From contig JBDKVB010000031.1 in the NCBI GenBank assembly GCA_039679385.1, positions 1 to 64,000 of the forward strand: a stretch of DNA of 64,000 nt, read 5' to 3'. This DNA comes from Armatimonadia bacterium. GTDB lineage: Bacteria; Armatimonadota; Zipacnadia; Zipacnadales; JABUFB01. The notes beneath the pieces are model-generated. The model made no database searches and had not been told where the DNA came from. It was given only the letters and a program-made list of their open reading frames with translations. A program made the position numbers and the translations under genes. Of the stretch, positions 1 through 8,482 are shown piece by piece. Numbering within the stretch: position 1 is the first letter of the stretch; the number at the start of each line of letters is the position of its first letter.

Positions 1-4
1 CGCC

Positions 5-22
5 GCCGGAATCCGCACGCTC
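5..22. repeat. partial copy of intergenic palindromic repeat
   Basis: Eighteen bases, GCCGGAATCCGCACGCTC, are identical to the right arm of the hairpin at 11843-11860. Only one arm is inside the window, so the rest of the element probably lies to the left. The remaining bases up to about position 115 show no gene. Confidence 0.5.
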
Positions 23-115
23 CGGTCCGCAACTGCAGTGGATGCCCGACCGGCCCCAGGCAACCACCAAGGCCGGCGCCCGACGGTAGCACCCGAGCAA
101 ACATAGGCAGACGCT

Positions 116-997
116 TCAGGAGGTCGCTTCCGTGCTGGAGGCGGCCTCCTTTCGTTTGCGGAGGGCTGTGAAGAGGGTCGGGAGCAGGAAGGCGCAGGTG
201 AAACCGATCAGAGCATAGCGGAGGAAGTCGGCTGGAGCGCTGTCGCCCAGGAGCATCTTGACGCCGAAGCGGATGACCATGAGCGCGGAGAAGGCCAGGA
301 CGAACTTCAACACCTGCACGGGCAAGGAGGCCCGAGGATCATAGCCGCCCCGGGCCTCCAGGAGGACATAGCCGACCGCCGAGCCGAGGAAGGACCCGGC
401 GGCCAGGACACATACATCGACCTCTCGCCCCAGGAACCCGGCGACAAGTGAGCCGACGCAGATGACGAAGATCCACACCCGTGGCGTCCACTTCGCACCG
501 GCCAGTCCCCAGCCGCCGGCGATGATCAAGTAACCCAGCAACACCAGGCCGCCGATGGCCATTCCACCGACCACGTCGGCCGGCCAGTGCACCTGTAGAT
601 AGAGGCGCGAGAAACCGATCAGCAGGATCAGCAAGAGACATGCGAGGCGTGTGGACCAGCGCGAAGCACGGATTGCCATGAGGCCCCAGACCACGGTCGC
701 GTTCTGAGCATGGCCGCTGGGGAAGGAGTCTCCGGTCGCGGTACCCAGGCACATCGGGTGCAACTGATCCGGGAAGGCGACGAAGGGTCGCGGAGTGTGT
801 GCCACGAGCTTGACGGCACCGTTGAGGAAGGCGCTCGTAAGGAAGACGACAAACAGGTGGAAGCCGTAGCGGTGGCCGACGCACAGATAGATGACGGTCA
901 GAAGGACCATGTAGGCCACCTCTGAGCCGAGGAAGGTCGCCCCGGTGAAGAAGGCGTCGGTGAAGGGCGACCGCAGATGCTCTAGCCACTGCAGCAA
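116..997 (-). CDS. PAP2-family membrane phosphatase
   Basis: Integral membrane phosphatase of the type 2 phosphatidic acid phosphatase (PAP2) superfamily, likely acting on a lipid phosphate or polyprenyl pyrophosphate at the outer face of the inner membrane. The three signature motifs are visible in order: K63 with R70-P71 (AHTPRP), P93-S-G-H96 (FPSGH), and S130-R131 with H137 and D141 (SRLYLQVHWPAD). Several hydrophobic segments surround them, and about 130 residues with further membrane segments follow the core, which makes it longer than a minimal PAP2. The start is a TTG at 997 with no clear Shine-Dalgarno site. It was chosen because the family's usual N-terminal helix begins there. It is divergent from the next gene. 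The substrate cannot be read from the sequence. Confidence 0.85.
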   Translation of the reverse strand: MLQWLEHLRSPFTDAFFTGATFLGSEVAYMVLLTVIYLCVGHRYGFHLFVVFLTSAFLNGAVKLVAHTPRPFVAFPDQLHPMCLGTATGDSFPSGHAQNATVVWGLMAIRASRWSTRLACLLLILLIGFSRLYLQVHWPADVVGGMAIGGLVLLGYLIIAGGWGLAGAKWTPRVWIFVICVGSLVAGFLGREVDVCVLAAGSFLGSAVGYVLLEARGGYDPRASLPVQVLKFVLAFSALMVIRFGVKMLLGDSAPADFLRYALIGFTCAFLLPTLFTALRKRKEAASSTEATS

Positions 998-1185
998 ACC
1001 AAGACTGGACGTGCGTATCCACCTCGCTTCGGTTGGGCACAGATCGTGGGGCTGGTTCTTCGTCGCCGCGGGCCACCAGTCCTTTTCCGGAAGCAGGGAA
1101 GGACCGTGGAGTCGCGGAATTGCGTGGTTTGCGGTTGTCGTTGCAGTCTCGTGTAGACTGAACTGTCAAGCAAGGAGTTCATGCT

Positions 1186-2733
1186 ATGCCCCTGACTCGA
1201 GAGGCTATTGTTCGTGGCTTGCAGGAGCTGGGCGTTCAGCCCGGCATGGTGGTGATGGCCCATGTGTCCCTGTCGGCCTTCGGCGAGATTGAGGGTGGCG
1301 CCGACACGCTCATCCAGGCCCTGCTTGATGCAGTAGGCCCGCATGGCACGCTGTGCATGCCCGCGATGTCGGGCGAACAGCCCTTCAACGTGACGACCTC
1401 GCCCTCCAATACCGGCGTGGTGACGGAGCGCTTCCGCTCCTGGCCTGGTGTTGTGCGCGGGCTGCACCCGACACATTCGGCGTCCTGCCTCGGCCCGAAG
1501 GCGGAGGAACTGGTTCGCGGCCACATCGACCAGCCGACTGCCCTGGGACCCGAGTCGCCCTGGGGACGAGTAGCGCAGTTGCCCGAGGGCCACATCCTGC
1601 TGCTGGGCTGCGACCAGGACCGCAACACGCTGCTGCACTCGGCCGAGGAGGCTGTTGACGGGCCCTACCTGCACACGATCACGCGGGATTACCTCGACGA
1701 GAACGGCCTGCGGAAGACCAAGAGCCTGGCGCGGTTCCCTGGCCCGCATCGCGACTTCCTTGGCCTCGACGGGCTGTTCCGTGAGGCTGGGGCGATGAGA
1801 GTCGGCAAGGTTGGGCGGGCGATGTGCCGCCTGATGTCGGCGGGGAGGATCCTGGAACTCGCCACCGCCGCCCTGCGACGCGACCCGGCAGCGGTCCTGT
1901 GCACGAACCCCAACTGCCAGGACTGTGTGCGCCAGCGGTCCGACATCTTCCGTCACCGATTCGCGGCCGAAGACTTCACCCTCGCAGCCGTGGTGGATGA
2001 TCTCGGCTATCCGGTTGCCGATCTGGCCCAGGCGATTGCGCTGATCCAGAGCCAGGGCATCGACTGCATCGAGCTGGGCGAGCAGATCACTGAGCAGTTG
2101 GGGACCCTCGCTTCCGATCAGCTTCCGGCGGTCGCGCGGTCCATCCACAGCGCCGGCGCGAGTGTGTCGACGGTGAGCTATCCGGGTGGGCACAACCTCA
2201 CCGAGGCAATGCGCCATGCCGCCGACCTTGCCCAGGTGCTCGGAGCGCGGAGAGTGAAGCTGCCGCGAATCGGCCGCGAGGAGCATGAGAGGGAGGAAGC
2301 ACTGGAGGGCATCGCGGCCCTGGCGACGGAACTGGCTGCCGAGGGTCTCGAACTCCTGGTGGAGAACTGGGCCGGCTCGCTCTTCGACAACAGATCGACC
2401 TGCGAAGAGCTCGTGGCGCGAGTGCCCGGCGTGCGACTGGCCTTCAACCCGGCGCACTTTTGCCATGCCGGCGAGAAGCCCTTCCTGCAGACCTACTACA
2501 AGGGCAAGCTGAAGAGCTCTGTCGGGCAGTTGTACCTCAGCGACGGCTGCCGGCCAGGTGGCACGCCCTACACGCTGCCCGGTGAGGGACAGGGCGAAGT
2601 GAAGGAGCTGATGTCGATCCTACGCTGCCGCAGCTTCGACGGCACCTTCTGCCTCACCCTGGGCAACCGGACGGGCAGAGAGGCCTTCCTGGAGCACGCG
2701 AAGGCCTTCCGGCATCTGCTCGACACGCTGTAG
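1186..2733 (+). CDS. AAC(3)-like acetyltransferase fused to a sugar-isomerase-type TIM barrel
   Basis: Two-domain protein of 515 residues. Residues 1 to about 250 match the aminoglycoside 3-N-acetyltransferase (antibiotic_NAT) fold: a start like GLQELGVQPGMVVMAHVSLS, the HPTHSASCLGP segment, and ESPWGRVAQ followed by LLLGCDQDRNTLLHSAEE. A Cys cluster (LCTNPNCQDC) sits near residue 240. Residues from about 265 to the end resemble xylose-isomerase-like/AP-endonuclease-2 TIM barrels, with IDCIELGEQI, ELLVENWAGSLFDN and RLAFNPAHF. The ATG at 1186 has AAGGAG at 1172-1177. The N-terminal family includes many members without a known antibiotic substrate, so resistance should not be assumed. The barrel suggests a sugar or amino-sugar substrate, which is inference. 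A strong bidirectional terminator follows. Confidence 0.8.
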   Translation: MPLTREAIVRGLQELGVQPGMVVMAHVSLSAFGEIEGGADTLIQALLDAVGPHGTLCMPAMSGEQPFNVTTSPSNTGVVTERFRSWPGVVRGLHPTHSASCLGPKAEELVRGHIDQPTALGPESPWGRVAQLPEGHILLLGCDQDRNTLLHSAEEAVDGPYLHTITRDYLDENGLRKTKSLARFPGPHRDFLGLDGLFREAGAMRVGKVGRAMCRLMSAGRILELATAALRRDPAAVLCTNPNCQDCVRQRSDIFRHRFAAEDFTLAAVVDDLGYPVADLAQAIALIQSQGIDCIELGEQITEQLGTLASDQLPAVARSIHSAGASVSTVSYPGGHNLTEAMRHAADLAQVLGARRVKLPRIGREEHEREEALEGIAALATELAAEGLELLVENWAGSLFDNRSTCEELVARVPGVRLAFNPAHFCHAGEKPFLQTYYKGKLKSSVGQLYLSDGCRPGGTPYTLPGEGQGEVKELMSILRCRSFDGTFCLTLGNRTGREAFLEHAKAFRHLLDTL

Positions 2734-2779
2734 CACGGCGGACAGAAGACCGCGCAGCTAACCATCCGACCAAAGCAAA

Positions 2780-2824
2780 GCGCGGATCCGGCGGGCTCTG
2801 AAGAGTCCGGGGATCCGCGCTTTT
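2780..2824. terminator. bidirectional intrinsic terminator
   Basis: A perfect 10-bp stem, GCGCGGATCC (2780-2789) with GGATCCGCGC (2811-2820), is flanked by AAA on the left and TTTT (2821-2824) on the right. It lies between the convergent ends of the acetyltransferase fusion (2733) and the glycosidase (2847), so it can end transcripts from both sides. Confidence 0.75.
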
Positions 2825-2846
2825 GGTTGCGTATGGGCTGCCGGTG

Positions 2847-5800
2847 CTACGCCGGTTCGGGAACACTCAACTCGTAGTAGAGGGTGTTCGTGTCGGTGCC
2901 GACCTCAAAGATCAACTGTCCGGCCTCGTAGCGCGTCGGGACCTGCTTGAGACGCTTGCCGTCAGCGCCGATGGTCCAGACCTCCATGTCGCGCTGGGTG
3001 GTGCGGATCGACACCTGCGCCCGGATGGGCTCGCAGAGGATCGGCCCCTTGCCGGAGCTCACGGCCTTGGTGCGCATCAGGTTGTAGGTGAGGCCGGTGT
3101 TCTCGGCGCGACCGACGGTCGTCAGCAGAAGTCGCTCGCTGGTGCGAATCGGCGAGTCCGAGAGCGAACTCAGGGCCAGGGTCGCGAAGGGCGTCCGGCA
3201 GGTGACGGTAAGGTCGTCGGTCGACACCGCACCGACATCGCCGAGGTAGCCGAAGACCGCCTGGCTGCGGGGCGAGTTGATCTTGCCGATACGTTGCTTG
3301 ACGCTGCGCCAGATCTGGCCGGTGTCCGACTGCCGCAGGTCGTCGGTTGTGGCGGGCTTGTCACTGACCTGCAGGACCTTCGTGCCCGGAGCTGCCGGGG
3401 AGGCAGCACCCGCGGTGTCGACAAGCGCCCCTTCGATGCGGTCTTGCTCCACCAGGGCATTGTAGGGCGAGACGCCCCAGGGAGCGGGCGAGGCTGCACT
3501 CTGGGCAAGGTCGAGCGGGATCTGCACCTGCACGGCCTCCTTGGCCACAGAGACATCGCCACGCCGGAACATCAGCGCAGCATGGGGGAAGAGCCCGAAG
3601 CGTGCCGGATCGTTGAAGGTCTCGAAGGCGCCGCTGAGGTGCTCGATGGGCGTCGAGGAGCTGTGCCGGTAGGTGTAGACCGTGAGGCCGTTCCAGTCCT
3701 GTAGCGCCGACATCGCGCCCATCCAGCAGGGGAGCTCGGCTCGCCACTCGTTCGGCCAGGGCTCGTCCCATTCACTCACGAAGAAGGGCTTGCCGGCCAG
3801 TCGATTGAAGGCCAGGCCTCCGAAGAAGGTGGACTGTCCACCGACCATCGCCCGGTTCGCGACGGCACCGTCAGACGGGTGGTTCCAGTAGGTGTGGGAA
3901 TCGGTGTAGGCCATGTCGCGCAGCGCCGCCAGCAGCCCGGCGTTGCGGCTCCAGTTGCTCCCCGTCATCGGTACGCGCACCCCGACTTCCTCGCGCAGGT
4001 ACCGGCGCATCTCCAGGTAGTAGTTGCGCTGCACCTCGACGAGGAAGCGCATCAGGCTGTCGGTCATCCTGCGGAAGTCGATCTGCTCGGGCGGCAAGGT
4101 CACGCCGTTGCGTCGGGCCCAGTCGCGGTACATGGCCTCGAAGCGCGTCCGATAGGGCTCGAGGGTGACCTGCTGAGTGAACAGGTCGTTCTCGTTGGCA
4201 AACTCCATCATGGCGATGCCCGGGTCGTCCTTGTAGGCCAGCTTCGTGTAGGGGTTCACGTGCGTCCACAGGTTGTGCGAGAACTCCTTCTGCAGCTCGA
4301 TGAGACGCGGATCGAAGTTGGAGTAGGGCTTGCCGCAGGCCCCGAGTTCGCCGGGCTTGTCGACCCCGTCGCCCGTCTTGAAGTAGCGGTTCACAAGCTG
4401 GTCGAGGTAGATGTAGATGCCCTCGCGCTCCAGACAGTAGACCAGGTAGTCGAAGCGGTCGAGATTCTCGGGGTCAAACTCGCGGGTGTTGTCGGCGGTC
4501 TTCTTGAAGAAGTGGCGCTCGGCCCAGGGAGCGTCGGCATGATGGGTGCGGACGATGTTGACGCCGAAGTCTGCGAGGCGACGGGCGATCTTCTCGGCCT
4601 GGTCATGAGACGGGAAGTTCGCGCCTGCAGAGAAGCAGGTGCCCCAGAAGCGGATTGGCTCGCCGGTGTCGGAGAGGACGAACTTGCCGTCGCGGACCGT
4701 CACGAAGCCATGCTTGCCCGCGGGCTTGTCGTTGAGGAAGGCGACGGAGACCGGCGCGGAATCCCAGGGAAGGGTGTAGGCGAACCAGTCGGTCGTGTCG
4801 GACTTGTTGGTGGCAGCGGCCTCGTTGAGGACGATCTGCAGGGGTGAGTTGAGGGTGAAGGTGAAGGTGCGGTCGATGGTCTCACCGGCTGGAACCTGCC
4901 CGCCCTCCTCTTGACGGCGGAAGTTGAAGCGCAACTCGACATCGGTGCCGCCCCAGCCCCGTCCATCCTGGATCAGCAGGCTGCTGGGCTGATCGACCGC
5001 CAAGACGAAACCGTAAGGCTTGCCCGGCGCGACTTCGATTCGAGACACCTTGCCATTGTACAGGAAGTTCTCCTTGAGGGTCGTGGGGATGACGCTCTCC
5101 TTGGGTCCGTCGGGAGTCTGCAGCAGGAGGGGCTCACCGGCGTACTTGCTCAGCGAGAGGCTGAAGGAGGTCTGGTAGCCGTTGAGGGGCACGGCCTCGG
5201 GGAAGCTCAGCCGGTAGCGCAGGCCCAGGGAACCGTCTGGCTCCGCCGTCGCGGCTTCGGTGAAGTTCATGACGGCGGTACCGCCACCGGGGACTGCGAG
5301 AGAGCCGACCACGAAGCGAGCCTTGGAGGTGCCGGAAGCCTGGGCGTCGGCGGCGGTCTGCTCGGCGTAGGTCCAGTTAAGACCGTGGATGGCGAGCTTG
5401 GCCGACAGGAGGGTCTCGTCACGGGTGCCAAGGCGGAGCTCACCCTTGCTCTGCATCAGCACAAAGGGCTTGGTCAGGTCGAGCGAGAACGGCGGCGTCA
5501 TCTGTGTCACCACCTTCTCAACCTCGGCGGCCGGAAGGACCGCCACGTGGAAGCTGCGTCGTCCCTGCAGGCCGGGCATCACTCGGCCTTGCTGGAACAG
5601 GTGGAAGCGCACTTCGTACTCCTTCGCGCCAAACTGGCGGTTGTCCTGAACCATCACAGACCCGAGCACGTCGGAGGCGATGACCAGGCTGGTGCCGTCG
5701 CCCAGATCCGCGGTGAAGGCCGAAGCGTTGCCCGACAGGCCTGGTTCGCCGACCTTCGGGAGGGCGTACTCGGTCTTCTCCGGCGGCAGCGTCGCTCGTC

Positions 5801-6206
5801 TGCCCTCGAAGCGCGCACAGGGAAGGCTGAAGCTGACGTAGGCGCCCTGAATGTCGGTGGCGGCGGAGAAGTCCAGGGCATAGTCGAGCTTCGCGCCCTG
5901 TGGCGCTGCGCTGGTGGTCACCGTGTAATGCAGGCTGCCCTGGCAGTTCGCGGGCAAGGGCAGCTCGCCGGTGGTCACGTCGCCGGCGCGGGAGGCCTTG
6001 CCTCCGGAGGCGATGCTCGCCTGGCTCCAACCGGGGCCGTGCATGCTGATCGTGGCAGTAGTTAGCGGAGCCGAGTCGGAGAAGGATACGACGCCCGAAG
6101 GTCCAACCTGGAAGCTGACAGGAGCTGCCTGAAGGACCAGCGCGGGAGCGAGCAGGACCAGGATACCGCACAGGATCGGCAGGCCCTGGGGATGAGTGTG
6201 CGCCAT
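2847..6206 (-). CDS. large secreted GH5-like glycoside hydrolase
   Basis: Exported protein of 1119 residues. The start at 6206 is chosen over a longer frame (6290) because GGAGGT (6216-6221) lies 9 bases upstream and a signal peptide follows directly (hydrophobic core LCGILVLLAPALVLQ). Residues about 30-240 and 250-480 look like two copies of one beta-sandwich module, sharing a VQDNRQFG / IQDGRGWG segment followed by V(E)xRFxxF. A clan-A, GH5-like barrel occupies about 495-885. It opens with GEPIRFWGTCF, the likely acid/base Glu lies in MEFANEND near residue 672, and the likely nucleophile lies in VSEWDEPW near residue 811. The C-terminal 230 residues look beta-rich. It probably degrades a plant or microbial polysaccharide, but the substrate is unknown. 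It is far longer than a simple GH5 cellulase. Confidence 0.75.
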   Translation of the reverse strand: MAHTHPQGLPILCGILVLLAPALVLQAAPVSFQVGPSGVVSFSDSAPLTTATISMHGPGWSQASIASGGKASRAGDVTTGELPLPANCQGSLHYTVTTSAAPQGAKLDYALDFSAATDIQGAYVSFSLPCARFEGRRATLPPEKTEYALPKVGEPGLSGNASAFTADLGDGTSLVIASDVLGSVMVQDNRQFGAKEYEVRFHLFQQGRVMPGLQGRRSFHVAVLPAAEVEKVVTQMTPPFSLDLTKPFVLMQSKGELRLGTRDETLLSAKLAIHGLNWTYAEQTAADAQASGTSKARFVVGSLAVPGGGTAVMNFTEAATAEPDGSLGLRYRLSFPEAVPLNGYQTSFSLSLSKYAGEPLLLQTPDGPKESVIPTTLKENFLYNGKVSRIEVAPGKPYGFVLAVDQPSSLLIQDGRGWGGTDVELRFNFRRQEEGGQVPAGETIDRTFTFTLNSPLQIVLNEAAATNKSDTTDWFAYTLPWDSAPVSVAFLNDKPAGKHGFVTVRDGKFVLSDTGEPIRFWGTCFSAGANFPSHDQAEKIARRLADFGVNIVRTHHADAPWAERHFFKKTADNTREFDPENLDRFDYLVYCLEREGIYIYLDQLVNRYFKTGDGVDKPGELGACGKPYSNFDPRLIELQKEFSHNLWTHVNPYTKLAYKDDPGIAMMEFANENDLFTQQVTLEPYRTRFEAMYRDWARRNGVTLPPEQIDFRRMTDSLMRFLVEVQRNYYLEMRRYLREEVGVRVPMTGSNWSRNAGLLAALRDMAYTDSHTYWNHPSDGAVANRAMVGGQSTFFGGLAFNRLAGKPFFVSEWDEPWPNEWRAELPCWMGAMSALQDWNGLTVYTYRHSSSTPIEHLSGAFETFNDPARFGLFPHAALMFRRGDVSVAKEAVQVQIPLDLAQSAASPAPWGVSPYNALVEQDRIEGALVDTAGAASPAAPGTKVLQVSDKPATTDDLRQSDTGQIWRSVKQRIGKINSPRSQAVFGYLGDVGAVSTDDLTVTCRTPFATLALSSLSDSPIRTSERLLLTTVGRAENTGLTYNLMRTKAVSSGKGPILCEPIRAQVSIRTTQRDMEVWTIGADGKRLKQVPTRYEAGQLIFEVGTDTNTLYYELSVPEPA

Positions 6207-6301
6207 GACGAGGCCACCTCCGAGGGTGATGCTTTGAGTGCTGATAGGGTTCTTCGCAAGGAGAGGCATGTTGACCTCTTGGGGCGGCACCTCACCCCCA
6301 G

Positions 6302-6326
6302 CCCCTCTCCACGCGGTGGAGAGGGG
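6302..6326. repeat. GC-rich palindromic intergenic element
   Basis: An 11-bp perfect inverted repeat, CCCCTCTCCAC (6302-6312) and GTGGAGAGGGG (6316-6326), has a 3-base loop and is preceded by CTCACCCCCAG. The form resembles dispersed CTCACCCC...GGAGAGGGG hairpins known from several G+C-rich genomes. No T-run follows on the + side, so it is a weak terminator candidate at most. It lies between the divergent glycosidase and folP genes. Confidence 0.6.
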
Positions 6327-6426
6327 AGACGGCGACGGCGAGACGGCGTGAGCAGTGGACCGTCAGCTTCCCCACGGCGGCGGACAGGCCCCAGGGCTCA
6401 GCAAGGGAGAGCAGGACGTCGCTTTG

Positions 6427-6435
6427 TGCTATCAT
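6427..6435 (+). promoter_or_regulatory. extended -10 promoter element of folP
   Basis: TGC followed by TATCAT (6430-6435) fits an extended -10 box, with no recognisable -35. Transcription would begin close to the ATG at 6445, leaving almost no leader. The same TGTGCTAT core occurs at the cdaA promoter (46488-46495). Confidence 0.4.
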
Positions 6436-6444
6436 AGGGGCACT

Positions 6445-7371
6445 ATGAGCATGCCGAAAGCAGCACTGATCCCCCCGGTGCGGTTGCGAGATCGTGACCT
6501 GATCTTCGGAGCCCACACCTATGTGATGGGGATTTCCAACCTTACCGACGACTCCTTCTCGGGCAACGGACTGCACGGTGACGCCGCTGCTGCCCTCGAG
6601 GAAGCCCGGCGTTTCGTCGCTGAGGGTGCCGAGATTCTCGACCTGGGGGCGGAGTCGACACGGCCCGGCAGTGACCCGGTGCCGGTTGAGCAAGAGGTCG
6701 AGCGGATTGTGGCGGCTGTGGAGGCGATCCGCGGAGACAAAGACCCGCGAGTTGCGACGGTCCCCATCTCGATCGACACCATGAAGGCCCCGGTCGCCCA
6801 TGCAGCGTTGGAGGCCGGTGCCGACCTCCTCAATGATGTGTATGGCCTGCGCGGCGAGGGCATGATCGAGGTCTGTGCGGAGTTCGGCTGCCCGGTGATT
6901 GCAATGCACATGAAGGGCATGCCCCGGGACATGCAGGTCGCGCCGAAGTATGAGGACGTGGTGGCCGAGGTGAAGCAGTTCCTGGCCGAGCGGATTGAGG
7001 CCTGCGTCGCCGGCGGAATCGCGCGAGAGCAGATCATCCTTGACCCCGGCTTCGGCTTCGGCAAGACAGTGGGACACAACCTGGAGCTTATCCGGCGGCT
7101 GGCTGAGTTCCGAAGTCTGCAGCGGCCGATCCTGCTGGGTACCTCGCGCAAGTCGACGCTGGGGAAGGTCCTGGCACGGAAGGAAGTCGGTCCGCAGGGA
7201 GAGACCGTGACCGTGGACCTGCCGCCGGGAGAGCGGATCTTCGGCACGGCCGCAACCTGTGCCCTGGGAATCGCCCAGGGAGCCGATATCCTCCGAGTGC
7301 ACGACGTGGCGCAGATGGTTCAGGTGGCTCGGATGACAGATGCCGTCGTGAGAGGCTGGCCCGAGGCATGA
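6445..7371 (+). CDS. folP: dihydropteroate synthase
   Basis: Dihydropteroate synthase joins p-aminobenzoate to the pterin pyrophosphate in folate synthesis. The 308-residue protein shows the family landmarks: MGISNLTDDSFSGNG (the usual form is NVTPDSF, so the Pro is replaced by Asp), ILDLGAESTRPGS, ISIDTMKAPVA, NDVYGL, VIAMHMKGMP, ILDPGFGFGKT, LLGTSRKS and a final RVHDVAQM. Start ATG 6445 lies just after AGGGG (6436-6440); a second ATG six bases on (6451) has better spacing, and a longer frame back to 6355 lacks support. The TGA overlaps the next ATG by 4 bases, so translational coupling with the cyclo-ligase is likely. It heads a folate gene block. Confidence 0.95.
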   Translation: MSMPKAALIPPVRLRDRDLIFGAHTYVMGISNLTDDSFSGNGLHGDAAAALEEARRFVAEGAEILDLGAESTRPGSDPVPVEQEVERIVAAVEAIRGDKDPRVATVPISIDTMKAPVAHAALEAGADLLNDVYGLRGEGMIEVCAEFGCPVIAMHMKGMPRDMQVAPKYEDVVAEVKQFLAERIEACVAGGIAREQIILDPGFGFGKTVGHNLELIRRLAEFRSLQRPILLGTSRKSTLGKVLARKEVGPQGETVTVDLPPGERIFGTAATCALGIAQGADILRVHDVAQMVQVARMTDAVVRGWPEA

Positions 7372-7964
7372 AGTTTGACTCTGCCCAACTGAAGAAGAGG
7401 CTGCGCCGGGAGCTCTTGGCACGGCGCGCTGCGATGTCGGAAGAGGAGATCGCGGCCAAGAGCGAGATGATCCTGTTCCGCGTCGTACAGTCGTGGGAGT
7501 ACCAACAGGCCGCATCGGTGCTTCTGTATGCGAGCTTCGATTCCGAGGTGCGGACCCCGGCCATCATGCAGGCCACCATGCGGCACAGCAAGCGGCTGAT
7601 CCTGCCACGTGTCAACCGCAAGGAGCGAGGGCTGGACCTGTACTTCGTCGAGGAGCCGGACCGGCAACTCGCGCCCGGGACCTGGAACATCCCGGAACCC
7701 GTGCCGGAGCTGTGTGAGCCGGCCGGGCTTGCGGATGTTGACTGCATCATCGCCCCCGGCGTGGGCTTCGACATTCACGGCGGTCGCTTGGGCTACGGTG
7801 GCGGCTACTACGACCGGCTGCTCAACGCGCTGACACCGGAGCAGGCGAGGGTAGCGGTGGGACTGTGCTTTGAGGCGCAGATCGTCCGCGAGGTGCCGCG
7901 CGGGTTCTTCGATGCCTCGGTGTCGATTGTCTGCACCGAAGTGAACCTGATCGATAACCGCTGA
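7368..7964 (+). CDS. 5-formyltetrahydrofolate cyclo-ligase
   Basis: ATP-dependent cyclo-ligase (MTHFS/YgfA family) that turns 5-formyl-THF into 5,10-methenyl-THF and so returns a storage or inhibitory folate to the one-carbon pool. The 198-residue length is typical. Landmarks are the basic N-terminus KKRLRRELLARRAAMS, the VLLYASFDSEVRT segment, IPEPV in the middle, and the C-terminal IIAPGVGFD...GGRLGYGGGYYDR motif at about residues 124-153 that binds nucleotide and folate. It overlaps folP by ATGA and belongs to the same transcript. Its product is the substrate of the cyclohydrolase side of the enzyme encoded at 9646. Confidence 0.95.
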   Translation: MKFDSAQLKKRLRRELLARRAAMSEEEIAAKSEMILFRVVQSWEYQQAASVLLYASFDSEVRTPAIMQATMRHSKRLILPRVNRKERGLDLYFVEEPDRQLAPGTWNIPEPVPELCEPAGLADVDCIIAPGVGFDIHGGRLGYGGGYYDRLLNALTPEQARVAVGLCFEAQIVREVPRGFFDASVSIVCTEVNLIDNR

Positions 7965-8001
7965 GTGTCGGCGTCGGCAAAGGCCGCCGCCGGAGGTATT
8001 C

Positions 8002-8373
8002 ATGGGACGAGACCGGATTCGGATCGTGAACATGCAGTTCTTCAGCCACCACGGCGTCGACCCCAAGGAGCGCGCCCTGGGTGGCCGATTCTCCTTTGAT
8101 GTGGAGCTTGTGCTCGACCTGCAGTCCGCGGGAGAGACCGACGACCTGACCAAGACCGTGGACTACGCCGCCGTGTACCGGCTAATTGAGGGCTTGCAGC
8201 GCGGGCGCCAGTTCCTGCTGCTGGAAGCGGTAGCACACAACATCGCTCAGGCGATTCTGGCGGAGTTTGCCGTCGAGGAGGTCACCGTCAGGGCTCGCAA
8301 GCACAGCGTGCCCCTGGCCGGGATGATTGACTACACCGAGGTGGAGATCACTCGCAGCCGCAGGGAAGTGTGA
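8002..8373 (+). CDS. folB: dihydroneopterin aldolase
   Basis: Dihydroneopterin aldolase releases glycolaldehyde from dihydroneopterin to make the pterin precursor for folate. At 123 residues it has the normal length. It carries the expected start (RIRIVNMQFFSHHGV with E near residue 22), a DLTKTVDYAAVYRLIE segment, LLEAVAHNIAQAIL and a C-terminal VRARKHSVPLAG. The ATG at 8002 has GGAGGT at 7992-7997. It lies 37 bases after the cyclo-ligase and is likely co-transcribed. FolK and FolE are not in the window. Confidence 0.93.
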   Translation: MGRDRIRIVNMQFFSHHGVDPKERALGGRFSFDVELVLDLQSAGETDDLTKTVDYAAVYRLIEGLQRGRQFLLLEAVAHNIAQAILAEFAVEEVTVRARKHSVPLAGMIDYTEVEITRSRREV

Positions 8374-8482
8374 GCTCTGGGCGGGCAGACGCAACACACC
8401 GACCGTGCGCGGCTTGCCGGAGCAGTCACAGGGCCAAGGCCCGGGAGACACACCAGTACCGAGGATTCTGGGAGGGTGAGTC

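Noticed and set aside
339-1169. 276-codon minus-strand frame overlapping the PAP2 gene in another frame
   Set aside because: The translation is Arg/Pro-rich low complexity, while the PAP2 frame carries all three family motifs.
982-2466. 494-codon open frame on the minus strand
   Set aside because: It lies opposite the acetyltransferase fusion, its translation has no domain pattern, and it is a G+C-driven shadow frame.
1186-2733. Antibiotic resistance by the AAC(3)-like gene
   Set aside because: The fold alone does not show drug acetylation, and the fused barrel and chromosomal context suggest metabolism.
4911-6065. 384-codon plus-strand frame inside the glycosidase gene
   Set aside because: Gly/Val/Leu/Arg shadow sequence with no motif; the opposite strand codes for a convincing enzyme.
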